A stretch of 64,000 nt of DNA from Amphritea atlantica (lineage in GTDB: Bacteria; Pseudomonadota; Gammaproteobacteria; Pseudomonadales; Balneatricaceae). The stretch covers positions 297,405-361,404 of the forward strand of contig NZ_FOGB01000002.1 in NCBI RefSeq assembly GCF_900111095.1, read 5' to 3'. Position numbers and translations under genes: made by a program. Shown here one piece after another: positions 1 through 7,404 of the stretch; the first letter of the stretch is position 1, and each line of letters starts with the position of its first letter. The notes below the pieces were generated by a model. It had not been told where the DNA came from, did not search any database, and worked only from the letters and a program-made list of their open reading frames with translations.

Positions 1-641
1 TGTGTCGGCAGTTTACACGCGGTGAGAGCGTGATCTTTAAGACAGTGCCCCTCCTTTAGCAGCATCAGATGGCTCTGCGCCAGTTCATTACTGCTAATCT
101 CCTGCTGATCGGTATATTTATCGCCTTTCAGCGCAACCCAGTAGAAATCCTCCTGCCAGAACTCCAGGGTTAACAAACCATCGCACGGGAACGGCATGGC
201 TAAAATAGCGGTATCGATCTCGCCCCGTCTGACCATATCAACCAGCACATGGGACTGTTCCTCGACAATATTCAGCTGGGCGTGAGGGTATTGTGTGCTC
301 AGTAGCGGAAAGACCTCCGGTAGTAAGAACGGCGCAATAGTTGGTATCACCCCGACCGTGATCGGGTAGCTCAGTGGCTGCTGTTGATTCTCTGCAATGG
401 TTTGCAGCTCATTCACCTGAACCATGATGCTGCGTGCCCGCTGCAACACATCCGCGCCCTGCGGGGTCACTAATACTTTCTTGTTGTCCCGCTCAAATAT
501 CTGCACACCTAACTGTTTTTCCAGCTCATTCAGCGCAGTGCTCAGCGCTGACTGACTGATATGACAATTTTCTGCGGCTTTCTTGAAGTGCAGTGTTTTC
601 TCTACCGCCAGGGCATAGAGCAGTTGTTTGGTTGAGATCAT
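1..641 (-). CDS. oxyR: OxyR-type LysR peroxide-sensing regulator (3' end outside window)
   Basis: LysR-family regulator read from ATG at 641; only about 213 codons lie in the window, so the C-terminus is missing. The N-terminal winged HTH starts at the first residues (a LALAVEKTLHFKKAA-like start, then QSALSTALNELEKQLG). The GHCLKD motif places a cysteine at residue 200 and a second at residue 209, matching the peroxide-sensing Cys199/Cys208 pair of E. coli OxyR. It is divergent from ahpC-ahpF, the classic OxyR target, and an OxyR-like site lies in the gap. Inferred role: H2O2-activated transcription of ahpCF and other antioxidant genes. The two cysteines plus context make oxyR much more likely than another LysR gene. 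Confidence 0.93.
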   Translation of the reverse strand, partial: MISTKQLLYALAVEKTLHFKKAAENCHISQSALSTALNELEKQLGVQIFERDNKKVLVTPQGADVLQRARSIMVQVNELQTIAENQQQPLSYPITVGVIPTIAPFLLPEVFPLLSTQYPHAQLNIVEEQSHVLVDMVRRGEIDTAILAMPFPCDGLLTLEFWQEDFYWVALKGDKYTDQQEISSNELAQSHLMLLKEGHCLKDHALTACKLPT

Positions 642-681
642 GGTTGCTTTATCTTCATTAAACGGTTTGTAGTTCTAAATA

Positions 682-718
682 ATAGATCATAAAGATATAT
701 TTATTCAATTTTATCTAT
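682..718. promoter_or_regulatory. Probable OxyR operator
   Basis: The known OxyR motif is four ATAG/CTAT elements at 10-11 bp steps. Here ATAG at 682-685 and CTAT at 715-718 sit exactly 33 bp apart, as required for the outer elements. The inner T and A positions also fit (T687, A691, T709, A713). The two middle elements are poor. The site abuts a TATACT -10 box at 733-738. Confidence 0.7.
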
Positions 719-732
719 CAGTGGCTGGCTCA

Positions 733-738
733 TATACT
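733..738 (+). promoter_or_regulatory. Probable -10 box of the ahpC promoter
   Basis: TATACT lies about 53 bases upstream of the ahpC ATG. There is no good -35 at 17-bp spacing; the -35 zone overlaps the 3' end of the OxyR site. That is what is expected of an activator-dependent OxyR promoter. Confidence 0.55.
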
Positions 739-790
739 GGGTTCATCTTTTCAACAACCACAAACACTTAAACAGATACCGGAGGCCACC

Positions 791-1354
791 ATGGCACTTA
801 TCAACACACAGATTAAACCATTCACCGCCAGTGCATTCAAAAAGGGTGAATTTATCGATGTTTCAGAACAGGACCTGCAGGGTAAATGGTCAGTGTTCTT
901 CTTCTACCCAGCTGACTTCACCTTTGTCTGCCCTACCGAACTGGGTGACCTGGCGGATCATTACGCGGAGTTTGAAGCCCGGGGTGTAGAGATCTACTCA
1001 GTCTCTACCGATACACACTTCACTCACAAAGCGTGGCACGAATCGTCCGATACTATCGGCAAGATTCAATACACCATGATTGGCGACCCAACCGGTACCC
1101 TCACCCGTAATTTTGAGGTGATGCGTGAAGGTCAGGGCCTGGCCGACCGGGGTACCTTTATCGTCGACCCAGAGGGGATCATTCAGGCGATGGAGATCAC
1201 TGCAGAAGGGATTGGCCGCGATGCCACTGACGTACTGCGCAAGATTAAAGCGGCTCAGTATGTTGCTTCCCACCCGGGTGAAGTGTGCCCGGCAGCCTGG
1301 AAAGAGGGTGAGGCTACATTAGCGCCGTCACTTGATCTGGTTGGCAAAATATAA
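791..1354 (+). CDS. ahpC: Alkyl hydroperoxide reductase subunit C (2-Cys peroxiredoxin)
   Basis: 187 residues, the normal AhpC length. The peroxidatic cysteine is Cys47 in FTFVCPTEL and the resolving cysteine is Cys166 in EVCPAAW, so it is a typical 2-Cys enzyme reducing H2O2 and organic peroxides in the cytoplasm. A GGAGG Shine-Dalgarno lies at 781-785, 5 bp before the ATG. It is followed by ahpF, its dedicated disulfide reductase, and is divergent from oxyR. Transcription is probably OxyR-activated from the site at 682-718. Nothing is unusual in the protein. Confidence 0.97.
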   Translation: MALINTQIKPFTASAFKKGEFIDVSEQDLQGKWSVFFFYPADFTFVCPTELGDLADHYAEFEARGVEIYSVSTDTHFTHKAWHESSDTIGKIQYTMIGDPTGTLTRNFEVMREGQGLADRGTFIVDPEGIIQAMEITAEGIGRDATDVLRKIKAAQYVASHPGEVCPAAWKEGEATLAPSLDLVGKI

Positions 1355-1381
1355 CAACCGGTCAGACCGGTTATCCGCAAC

Positions 1382-1411
1382 GCACCGGCTCGGTCGAACC
1401 TGAGCCGGTGC
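1382..1411 (+). other. Intercistronic hairpin between ahpC and ahpF
   Basis: GCACCGGCTC (1382-1391) pairs perfectly with GAGCCGGTGC (1402-1411) around a 10-base loop. No T-run follows, so it is not a standard intrinsic terminator. A smaller repeat, AACCGG/CCGGTT, precedes it. Such stems often stabilise the upstream mRNA or lower downstream expression; that role is inferred. Confidence 0.55.
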
Positions 1412-1446
1412 AGCGCAGAGATTAATAGGAAACAGGAGTGACCATC

Positions 1447-3060
1447 GTGTTAACCACAGAAATTTTACAAACAGTTAAAGGTTATACCGCGTTAATGAAA
1501 AAGCCGGTGACTTTTGTTCTGCAGACCGGTGCTCACAGCAAACGTCCGGAACTGGTGAGTTTTCTCTCCGATCTGGCGGGTGTGAGCGATAATCTCAGCC
1601 TGGAAGAGGCAGACCTGCCGGAGACTTTAAGAAGTCCGGTCAGTTTTCTGTTAAAGGCGGATGGCGAGGACACCGGTATCCGCTTCTCAGGCATTCCGGC
1701 GGGCCATGAGTTTAACTCACTGATTCTGGCGATTCTGCACGCTTCGGGAACCGATCTGAAGCTGGATGACAGTATCAGACAGACCATCAGCAGCATTCAG
1801 GAAACCCTCCAGTTTGAGGTGTTCATCAGCCTTAGCTGCCACAACTGTCCGGATGTGGTTCAGGCCCTGAATCAGTTTGCCCTGCTGAATCCAAATATCT
1901 CTGCGGAGATGATCGACGGTGGGCTCTATCCGGAGATTATTGCCGAGCGGGACATTCAGGGCGTTCCCAGTGTTTACCTGAATGGCGAGCTGTTCGCCAA
2001 TGGTAAAGTGGATGCGGCGCAACTGATAGAGAAACTGTTACAGCGGGGAGCTTCTCAGGGGCAACCGGCAACGCAGGTGCAAACGCTGCCACTGCAGGAT
2101 GTCACCGTAATCGGTGGTGGACCTGCCGGGGTCAGTGCGGCGATCTACAGTGCCCGTAAAGGTTTGAAAGTAACATTGATTGCGGATCGTATTGGTGGTC
2201 AGGTGAAAGACACCATGGATATTGAAAACCTGATCTCCGTGACCAAAACCACTGGTCCTCAGCTCTCAAACGCCTTGCAAGCACATATGGATGAGTATGA
2301 TATCAACATCAAAGAGTACCTGAAGGTCACCGATATTAAGCAGGGTGATATTAAAACCGTCTCGCTGAGTTCGGGCGAGCAGATACAGACCAAAGTAATC
2401 ATCGTGGCCACCGGTGCTAAATGGCGTGAGCTGGGCGTCCCCGGTGAAAAAGAGAATATCGGTAATGGTGTGGCTTACTGCCCTCACTGCGATGGCCCCT
2501 TCTTCAAGGGTAAGGATGTGGCGGTTATCGGTGGCGGAAACTCCGGTATCGAAGCAGCTCTCGACCTGTCGGGTATCGTCAACAGCGTCACCGTATTCGA
2601 GTTTATGCCAGAGCTGAGAGCCGATAAGGTACTGTTGGAAAAAGCCTACGCTAAAGCCAACATCGAGATACTGAAAAACGTTGCCACCAAAGAGATTGAG
2701 GCCACCAACGGTAAAGTCTCAGCGATCAGCTATGTGGATCGGGTGAGCGAGGCCGAGCAGCGCTTAGCACTTGATGGTGTTTTCGTGCAGATCGGCCTGG
2801 TACCCAACAGTCAGTTCCTCGACGGGCTGCTTGAGTTGAGCAGAGCAGGTGAAATCATCATTGATGAAAAGTGCCACACCTCAGAAGCGGGAATCTATGC
2901 CTGTGGCGATGTCACAACGGTGCCTTACAAGCAGATCATCGTCTCAATGGGCGAGGGCGCTAAAGCATCATTGTCAGCGTTTGAGTTCCTGCTGGCAGAA
3001 GGCGAGCAGCTTGACCGGGCCTACGCAGCGCAGAATGAGCAGACAACCTCTGTCGCATAA
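1447..3060 (+). CDS. ahpF: Alkyl hydroperoxide reductase subunit F
   Basis: FAD/NADH disulfide reductase that recycles AhpC. The N-terminal tandem thioredoxin-like region carries SCHNCPDVV (CxxC). The C-terminal thioredoxin-reductase part has GGGPAG for FAD, the catalytic pair in [14 protein letters not shown] for NADH and a late [12 protein letters not shown] choose GTG at 1447 over the in-frame GTG at 1438: AGGAG at 1434-1438 is 8 bp from 1447 but overlaps the earlier codon, and the resulting start aligns with the E. coli N-terminus. This gives 537 residues. Second gene of the ahpC-ahpF operon. Confidence 0.96.
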   Translation: MLTTEILQTVKGYTALMKKPVTFVLQTGAHSKRPELVSFLSDLAGVSDNLSLEEADLPETLRSPVSFLLKADGEDTGIRFSGIPAGHEFNSLILAILHASGTDLKLDDSIRQTISSIQETLQFEVFISLSCHNCPDVVQALNQFALLNPNISAEMIDGGLYPEIIAERDIQGVPSVYLNGELFANGKVDAAQLIEKLLQRGASQGQPATQVQTLPLQDVTVIGGGPAGVSAAIYSARKGLKVTLIADRIGGQVKDTMDIENLISVTKTTGPQLSNALQAHMDEYDINIKEYLKVTDIKQGDIKTVSLSSGEQIQTKVIIVATGAKWRELGVPGEKENIGNGVAYCPHCDGPFFKGKDVAVIGGGNSGIEAALDLSGIVNSVTVFEFMPELRADKVLLEKAYAKANIEILKNVATKEIEATNGKVSAISYVDRVSEAEQRLALDGVFVQIGLVPNSQFLDGLLELSRAGEIIIDEKCHTSEAGIYACGDVTTVPYKQIIVSMGEGAKASLSAFEFLLAEGEQLDRAYAAQNEQTTSVA

Positions 3061-3095
3061 GCGGATAGACGACTTAGAACCGCACTCTCCAACAA

Positions 3096-3128
3096 CGTTT
3101 TAACCGGTCTGATCGGCCGGTTAAAACG
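3096..3128 (+). terminator. Stem-loop after ahpF
   Basis: A perfect 12-bp inverted repeat, CGTTTTAACCGG (3096-3107) and CCGGTTAAAACG (3117-3128), with a 9-base loop lies 35 bp after the ahpF stop. The run of four T/A pairs is inside the stem, not after it. It probably terminates the operon, but it lacks a clean U-tract. Confidence 0.5.
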
Positions 3129-3213
3129 CTTTCTGACAAACACAATCTCACAGCACTTCTCGACCTGGACTTTATAGAATAAACAGGGACAGGCATTCTT
3201 AAAAGCAATTGTT

Positions 3214-3387
3214 ATGCACCTGCCACCGATATTGAAAAGGCTCAAAATAGATCAGAAAGAATGGCTCAGCAACGTGACGCAATTTGAAATACTCTATCCC
3301 AAAAAATTCGCCACAAGCGGCGAGCAGTTCAAGCCGCCGGAGCATTTTAAACGCTCGGCTCAGGGGGTATCGGTCATCAGTTTATAA
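3214..3387 (+). pseudogene. C-terminal remnant of a Y1-type (IS200/RAYT-like) transposase
   Basis: The frame encodes HLPPILKRLKIDQKEWL followed by TQFEILYPKKF and stops at 3385. I recognise the HLPPIL.RL.ID...WL pattern as the C-terminal tail of the long Y1_Tnp proteins common in marine gammaproteobacteria. No catalytic HxH domain is present, so it is a fragment. The inverted copy at 7250-7387 encodes the same start and diverges near the end. Family assignment is from memory. Confidence 0.6.
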
Positions 3388-3537
3388 CAGCTGAGGCGGA
3401 GAACTGGCTGAAAAACACGGTCGTCAGGGTCGTGTAGCCATCCGAACAGGTTTCTGGCTATCCCATCTCAGAAATAAAACTAAAACTCAAATTCAAAATG
3501 AATGGGAAGTGTCTTTTTAGAGGTGCTTGCCCCTGTC
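3214..3537 (+). repeat. Left copy of a ~320-bp inverted repeat bounding the accessory region
   Basis: This stretch is repeated, inverted and diverged, at 7067-7387. Shared landmarks are ATGCACCTGCCACCGATATT at one end and a block reading, in the inverted copy, GGACAGGCACCTTT at the other. The two copies enclose about 3.5 kb of transposase debris and small AT-rich genes. Confidence 0.8.
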
Positions 3538-3593
3538 TTTTGAACTACTTATTGAAAATTCGTGGGGATACCGCAGTCCCTGCCCTCATTTAT

Positions 3594-3953
3594 CTATCCA
3601 TTTTGATCTCTCTTCCAAGTCTTAAAAATAGGGATCATTAGCTCAGGAACTACCTCGTATATAGTCTTATTAACGTCCGTCCTACAGGCAGCTTCCATGT
3701 TTTTAAAAAATATTTCCTTATCAAAATACTCAATAAATGAATTATTTTTTGTTATTAAATGACCAAATCCAGTAATATATCCAGCGACCCAAGAACGATA
3801 TATTAAGCTTTGATTCCTGTTATTTTCCAAGGCATATATATAATCGTCGCATGATTTATAACCAACGCCGATAATGCCGAACAAATCTTCGTCTGAATGA
3901 GCAATAGCTGACTGCATTATAAAAAATAATACAAATAATCTTATAACTACCAT
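3594..3953 (-). CDS. Small secreted protein, candidate immunity protein
   Basis: 119 residues, family not recognised. A hydrophobic N-terminus (VVIRLFVLFFIMQSAIAHS) looks like a signal peptide, giving a small periplasmic protein with cysteines in KSCDDY and EAACRTD. The reading frame is AT-rich compared with ahpF. The ATG overlaps by 7 bases the stop of a broken upstream frame (3947-4061), and GGAGGGG lies inside that frame. This tight coupling to the tail of a truncated gene is typical of polymorphic toxin-immunity pairs; the immunity role is inference only. Confidence 0.6.
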   Translation of the reverse strand: MVVIRLFVLFFIMQSAIAHSDEDLFGIIGVGYKSCDDYIYALENNRNQSLIYRSWVAGYITGFGHLITKNNSFIEYFDKEIFFKNMEAACRTDVNKTIYEVVPELMIPIFKTWKRDQNG

Positions 3954-4061
3954 CCTAATAGCCCCTCCTGGAACCTATCAATAGCATCCTCTGCTTTCAT
4001 ATAATTTCCTGTAGTTCTAATTTTCGGGATGAAATGATTTGTTACTGGCCCAATAGTAATG
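3947..4061 (-). pseudogene. Truncated toxin-like C-terminal tail cut by an IS3 fragment
   Basis: About 38 codons are open on the minus strand from the IS3 boundary at 4062 to TAG at 3949-3947. They encode GPVTNHFIPKIRTTGNY and AEDAIDRFQEGLLGW. The frame has no start of its own and runs straight into the overlapping small secreted gene. I read it as the last piece of a larger gene whose body was lost when the IS3 end was joined here. The toxin identity is suggested by context, not by a recognised domain. Confidence 0.45.
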
Positions 4062-4270
4062 TGAGCTTCCCCCAAAATAACGGACTGATTTATTGAGAGA
4101 CATGTTTCCTCTCATATTCTACCGGACTGATATAGCCCAGATACGAATGCCTGCGCTGTCGATTGTAAAAGACTTCAATGTACTCAAAAATACTTTGCTT
4201 GGCGACTGCTTTGGTCCGGTAATCTTCGTGATCAACCCATTCTGTTTTCAATGTACCAAAGAAGCTCTCC
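4062..4270 (-). mobile_element. IS3-family element end with the last 59 codons of orfB
   Basis: On the minus strand 4269-4090 encodes the IS3-type integrase C-terminus: [19 protein letters not shown], then [16 protein letters not shown], then [10 protein letters not shown], ending at TAA. The E of ESFFG would be the third residue of the DDE triad. Beyond the stop lies the presumed inverted-repeat end at 4062 (TGAGCTTCCCCCAAAATAAC). The rest of the element is absent. A plus-strand copy of the same end lies at 5705-5782. Confidence 0.8.
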
Positions 4271-4285
4271 GATCAAGGGGTCTGC

Positions 4286-4307
4286 GATCAAGGGGTCAAA
4301 GTTGTTG
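4286..4307. repeat. Left terminal inverted repeat of the RAYT unit
   Basis: GATCAAGGGGTCAAAGTTGT followed by TG matches the inverse of 5072-5093 at 20 of 22 positions. A partial extra copy, GATCAAGGGGTC, sits just before it at 4271-4282. The same GATCAAGGGGTC word recurs at 5787-5799 (inverted), 6543, 6586, 6861 and 6904. Confidence 0.75.
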
Positions 4308-4372
4308 GTTTTCGCTCACCCCTTTCTGTACTAGACTGATATACCTCAATTCTTATTTTCTGGAGGTCAGGG

Positions 4373-5083
4373 ATGGCCCGATTACCCAGGGCGGCGTTGC
4401 CCGGAATTCCTCAGCATGTGACTCAACGTGGAAATAATCGACAGGCATGCTTCTTTGCAGAAGAGGATTATGCGGTTTATCTGGATCGTTTAAAGCATTA
4501 TGCAGAACAGTATCAAGTTCTTGTGCATGCCTATGTTCTAATGACCAATCATGTACATCTGTTACTCACCCCGAAAACTAAAGAAGGGGTTAGCTGCTTG
4601 ATGCAGGCTTTGGGCCGTTACTACGTGCGCTATATCAACCAGAGTTATCGGCGTTCAGGCACTTTATGGGAGGGGCGTTTTAAATCATCTCTGGTCGATA
4701 GTGAAAACTATTTTTTAATCGTCAGTCGCTATATCGAGTTGAATCCAGTACGAGCGGGGATGGTTGATTTTCCCGCCGATTATCTCTGGTCCAGTTACCA
4801 CGCGACTGCACTAGGCAAAGAAATAGCTTTGTTTACACCGCACGATATTTACCTGGCGCTGGGAAGTACTCCTGCAGAACGTCAAACAGCTTATACCGCA
4901 TTGTTCTCGGGCTTTATCCCTGTACATACGTTAGAAAGTATACGTAATGCTACAAATAAAGCGTGCATATTGGGCGGTGAGCGCTTTAAGGTAGAAATTG
5001 AACAGCAGTTAGGACGGCGAGTTCAAGTGGGCTTGCATGGTGGTGATAGGAGGTCTAAGGCCTATCAAGATCAACGACTCTGA
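4373..5083 (+). CDS. REP-associated-type tyrosine transposase (Y1_Tnp, IS200-like)
   Basis: 236 residues, complete. It starts with MARLPR...PQHVTQRGNNR, the usual RAYT opening, and carries the HUH metal motif as NHVHLLL near residue 62. The candidate catalytic tyrosine is in SENYFLIVSRYIELNPVRAGM near residues 111-130. A GGAGG lies 8 bp before the ATG. Y1 enzymes cut single-stranded DNA at hairpins. The gene sits between inverted repeats at 4286-4307 and 5072-5093, and its stop codon (5081-5083) lies inside the right repeat. Internal fragments of the same gene are repeated at 6666-6749 and 6984-7067. Likely still functional. Confidence 0.9.
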   Translation: MARLPRAALPGIPQHVTQRGNNRQACFFAEEDYAVYLDRLKHYAEQYQVLVHAYVLMTNHVHLLLTPKTKEGVSCLMQALGRYYVRYINQSYRRSGTLWEGRFKSSLVDSENYFLIVSRYIELNPVRAGMVDFPADYLWSSYHATALGKEIALFTPHDIYLALGSTPAERQTAYTALFSGFIPVHTLESIRNATNKACILGGERFKVEIEQQLGRRVQVGLHGGDRRSKAYQDQRL

Positions 5084-5093
5084 CCCCTTGATC
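5072..5093. repeat. Right terminal inverted repeat of the RAYT unit
   Basis: CAACGACTCTGACCCCTTGA followed by TC is the inverse of the left repeat at 4286-4307. It contains the TGA stop of the transposase. The following ~80 bp (to 5172) recur in diverged form at 3470-3537 and, inverted, at 6745-6815 and 7067-7133. Confidence 0.75.
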
Positions 5094-5267
5094 GAAATAA
5101 AATTAAAACCTATATTCAATATGAATGGAAAGCGTGTTTTTTTATGTCTTTTTAAAGGAGCCTGTCCCTGTATTTATTGCGCAGTTTCCATTAACCAATA
5201 TCCTTATCGTCTAACTTCCCCTGCACCTGAGCTTAGCATAGCTCGGCGCACAATAAATCTGACCCCT

Positions 5268-5534
5268 TTATCCGGGAATTAGTAATCCGCCAAATAATAA
5301 AATCACACCAATAACCAAACCAATAAACCTTTCTCCGTCATTGTTTGAGTCATATTTAATCACTTTGAAAACTAACACCATTTCCCTTTTAGAAACATAT
5401 GATAAGATCAACCATGCCCCAAAATTAGATATAATGATATTCTCATATAAGCTATCTAGTGGCTTAATCATAAAGAGACTAACATCCAATACTAAAGAAA
5501 TTACACAAAAAACCACCCAGAATTTCAAATTCAT
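5268..5534 (-). CDS. Small membrane protein, candidate immunity protein
   Basis: 88 residues with three apparent hydrophobic stretches (LKFWVVFCVISLVLDVSLF, NIIISNFGAWLILSYV, and FIGLVIGVILLFGGLLI). Family not recognised. AT-rich. The ATG at 5534 is two bases after the TAG (5539-5537) of a short open tail on the same strand. This mirrors the arrangement at 3594-4061, so I infer another immunity-type gene left behind after loss of its toxin. It could equally be an unrelated small membrane protein. Confidence 0.5.
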   Translation of the reverse strand: MNLKFWVVFCVISLVLDVSLFMIKPLDSLYENIIISNFGAWLILSYVSKREMVLVFKVIKYDSNNDGERFIGLVIGVILLFGGLLIPG

Positions 5535-5536
5535 AC

Positions 5537-5605
5537 CTATTGTTTAAATGGTTCAACTAATTCTTGCAGCATATTATCAACATAAGAGCCAGCATAGTAG
5601 TACAT
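5537..5605 (-). pseudogene. Possible second truncated toxin tail
   Basis: About 22 codons open on the minus strand, YAGSYVDNMLQELVEPFKQ then TAG, ending two bases before the small membrane gene. Nothing upstream continues the frame convincingly, and the plus strand at 5597-5707 reads as a different fragment, so a junction lies near 5597-5605. Too short to assign; listed for its position. Confidence 0.3.
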
Positions 5606-5707
5606 GGCGTGGTTGGTGGTTTATCCAGCGTGGCGCAAGGGGGGAGTTTCAGTGCTGGATTCTGGTCGGGGGCAATTGCTTCAGGAAGCTCTGCTTTAGG
5701 TGACTGG
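5597..5707 (+). pseudogene. Fragment of an RHS/CdiA-type polymorphic toxin linker
   Basis: The plus frame encodes VVHGVVGGLSSVAQGGSF then SAGFWSGAIASGSSALGD. A glycine-rich H.VVGG.SS...GG.F..GF..GA pattern is what I know from the region just before the variable C-terminal toxin in RHS-repeat and contact-dependent inhibition proteins. It is cut on the right by the IS3 end beginning at 5705. It has no start and is only about 37 codons long. Confidence 0.5.
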
Positions 5708-5782
5708 GCTATATCAGTCCGGTAGAATATGAGAGGAAACATGTCTCTCAATAAATCAGTCCGTTATTTTGGGGGAAGCTCA
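5705..5782 (+). mobile_element. Second IS3-family right-end fragment
   Basis: The sequence encodes [15 protein letters not shown] and a stop, then the presumed IS end with GGGGGAAGCTCA, the same as the minus-strand fragment at 4062-4136. Only the last 78 bp of the element remain. The two inverted ends bracket the RAYT gene and the small membrane gene. Confidence 0.8.
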
Positions 5783-5881
5783 GACCGACCCCTTGATCGA
5801 CCCGACTGCATGTATGATGAATAATCAGTGTAGAGGTATGAATCCACAATGGTCCGACCCAGATATAGTGAAATAGAAACT

Positions 5882-6505
5882 ATGAAACGTATAATATTTT
5901 TTGTCAGTATTTTGTTTTCTTCTGTTGTATTGAGTGATGAAAGTAACAGTATTGATATATGCGAGTTGTCTAAGAAATCAATAAAGCATGAAGAAGCAAG
6001 AAGTTATTATATCTATGGGGATTGCTTATATAAAGGTGCGTTCGGACAAAGAGATCCAGAGCAAGCTGTAGAGATGTGGCAGAAAGCAATAATGCTAGGT
6101 GATACCCAGGCTGCGCTTTATTTGGGGGTACATTGGACCTTTCTTTCAAAAAAAAGGCACTCGGCTGGGCCATTGCTTTTAAAAATGTCATTGAGAGAAA
6201 ATAAGCTGAAAGCATCCAGATATCTTGGACTTTACTTCTTGGACGATGGTAGCAGGCTTTATAGTTCGGCACCTGAGTGGGCTTTGTATTACTTAAATAA
6301 CTCTTATAAAGAAGGGGACTATATATCTGCTTATCTTATAGCCTATGCCGTAGAAAATAAATTATTTAATCAAGATGTTGGTGATGTTTCTGATTGGATT
6401 AAGCGAGGTGAAAACCTTGATTCTAATAAGATTGGTTACAATAGAGTTATAGCAGAGCTCAAGGGGCTGGGATTTATAGATGAACGAATAGGTTCAGAGA
6501 AATAG
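5882..6505 (+). CDS. Secreted Sel1-like repeat protein, candidate immunity protein
   Basis: 207 residues from ATG 5882, where the sequence begins with a clear signal peptide (MKRIIFFVSILFSSVVLS). The alternative start at 5849 would put 11 polar residues in front of it. The body has helical repeats resembling Sel1/TPR units (EQAVEMWQKAIMLGDTQAA; SAPEWALYYLNNSYKEGD). AT-rich. A frame ending at TAG 5873-5875, reading NPQWSDPDIVK, stops 6 bases before the ATG, again like a toxin tail. A periplasmic scaffold or immunity function is inferred. Confidence 0.6.
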   Translation: MKRIIFFVSILFSSVVLSDESNSIDICELSKKSIKHEEARSYYIYGDCLYKGAFGQRDPEQAVEMWQKAIMLGDTQAALYLGVHWTFLSKKRHSAGPLLLKMSLRENKLKASRYLGLYFLDDGSRLYSSAPEWALYYLNNSYKEGDYISAYLIAYAVENKLFNQDVGDVSDWIKRGENLDSNKIGYNRVIAELKGLGFIDERIGSEK

Positions 6506-6541
6506 GGGATAAATAGGGTCAGAGCCTGTGGTATCCCCGAT

Positions 6542-6859
6542 CGATCAAGGGGTCAGAGTTGTTGATTTTCGCTAGACCCATTGAGCGATCAAGGGGTCAG
6601 AGTGAAGCTCCCCCAGTTTAACGGATACTTTTAATTAGCGACAATGTCGTCAAAGGAGTATCTCTATGACCAATCATGTACTCAACCTGAAAACGAAAAC
6701 AGGGTTAGCTGCTTGATGCAGGCTCTGGGCCGTTACTACGTGCGCTATGGACAGGCACCTTTAAAAAACACGCTTTCCATTCATGTTGAATATGGGTTTT
6801 AATTTTATTTCTGAGATGGGATAGCCAGAAACCTGTTCGGATGGCTACACGACCCTGAC
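6542..6859 (+). repeat. 318-bp tandem repeat, copy 1
   Basis: This unit is followed without a gap by what reads as an identical copy at 6860-7177. Each copy contains two GATCAAGGGGTCAG words, an IS-end-like CTCCCCCAGTTTAACGGATA, an internally deleted RAYT gene fragment (ATGACCAATCATGTACTCAA onward) and the dispersed AATTAAAACCCATATTCAAC-type block in inverse. It encodes no intact protein. Confidence 0.92.
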
Positions 6860-7177
6860 CGATCAAGGGGTCAGAGTTGTTGATTTTCGCTAGACCCATT
6901 GAGCGATCAAGGGGTCAGAGTGAAGCTCCCCCAGTTTAACGGATACTTTTAATTAGCGACAATGTCGTCAAAGGAGTATCTCTATGACCAATCATGTACT
7001 CAACCTGAAAACGAAAACAGGGTTAGCTGCTTGATGCAGGCTCTGGGCCGTTACTACGTGCGCTATGGACAGGCACCTTTAAAAAACACGCTTTCCATTC
7101 ATGTTGAATATGGGTTTTAATTTTATTTCTGAGATGGGATAGCCAGAAACCTGTTCGGATGGCTACACGACCCTGAC
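6860..7177 (+). repeat. 318-bp tandem repeat, copy 2
   Basis: By eye it is identical to 6542-6859 base for base. It runs into the right inverted repeat (7067-7387). The perfect identity implies a very recent duplication or an assembly artefact. Confidence 0.92.
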
Positions 7178-7387
7178 GACCGTGTTTTTCAGCCAGTTCT
7201 CCGCCTCAGCTGTTATAAACTGATGACAGATAGCCCCTGGGCCAAGCGTTTAAAATGCTCCGGCGGCTTGAGCAGATAACCGCTTGCGGGCGATTCTTTT
7301 GGGATAGAGCATTTCAAATTGCGTCGCGTTGCTGAGCCATTCTTTCTGATCTATTTTGAGCCTTTTCAATATCGGTGGCAGGTGCAT
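7067..7387 (-). repeat. Right copy of the ~320-bp inverted repeat
   Basis: Inverse of 3214-3537, with several small indels and substitutions between the two. It closes the accessory region just before the RND gene. Confidence 0.8.
7250..7387 (-). pseudogene. C-terminal remnant of a Y1-type transposase, second copy
   Basis: The minus frame from 7387 encodes HLPPILKRLKIDQKEWL then TQFEMLYPKRIARKRLSAQ and stops at TAA 7252-7250. It matches the plus-strand remnant at 3214 up to the tail, where the two diverge by frameshift. No catalytic domain is present. Confidence 0.6.
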
Positions 7388-7404
7388 TTGTGCTGTCTGG
7401 TGTC

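Noticed and set aside
4093..4437. Plus frame over the IS3 fragment and RAYT start
   Set aside because: It is antisense to the IS3 orfB tail and out of frame with the RAYT gene.
3214..7387. CRISPR array
   Set aside because: The repeated words are long, irregular and include transposase pieces; there is no regular spacer pattern and no cas gene.
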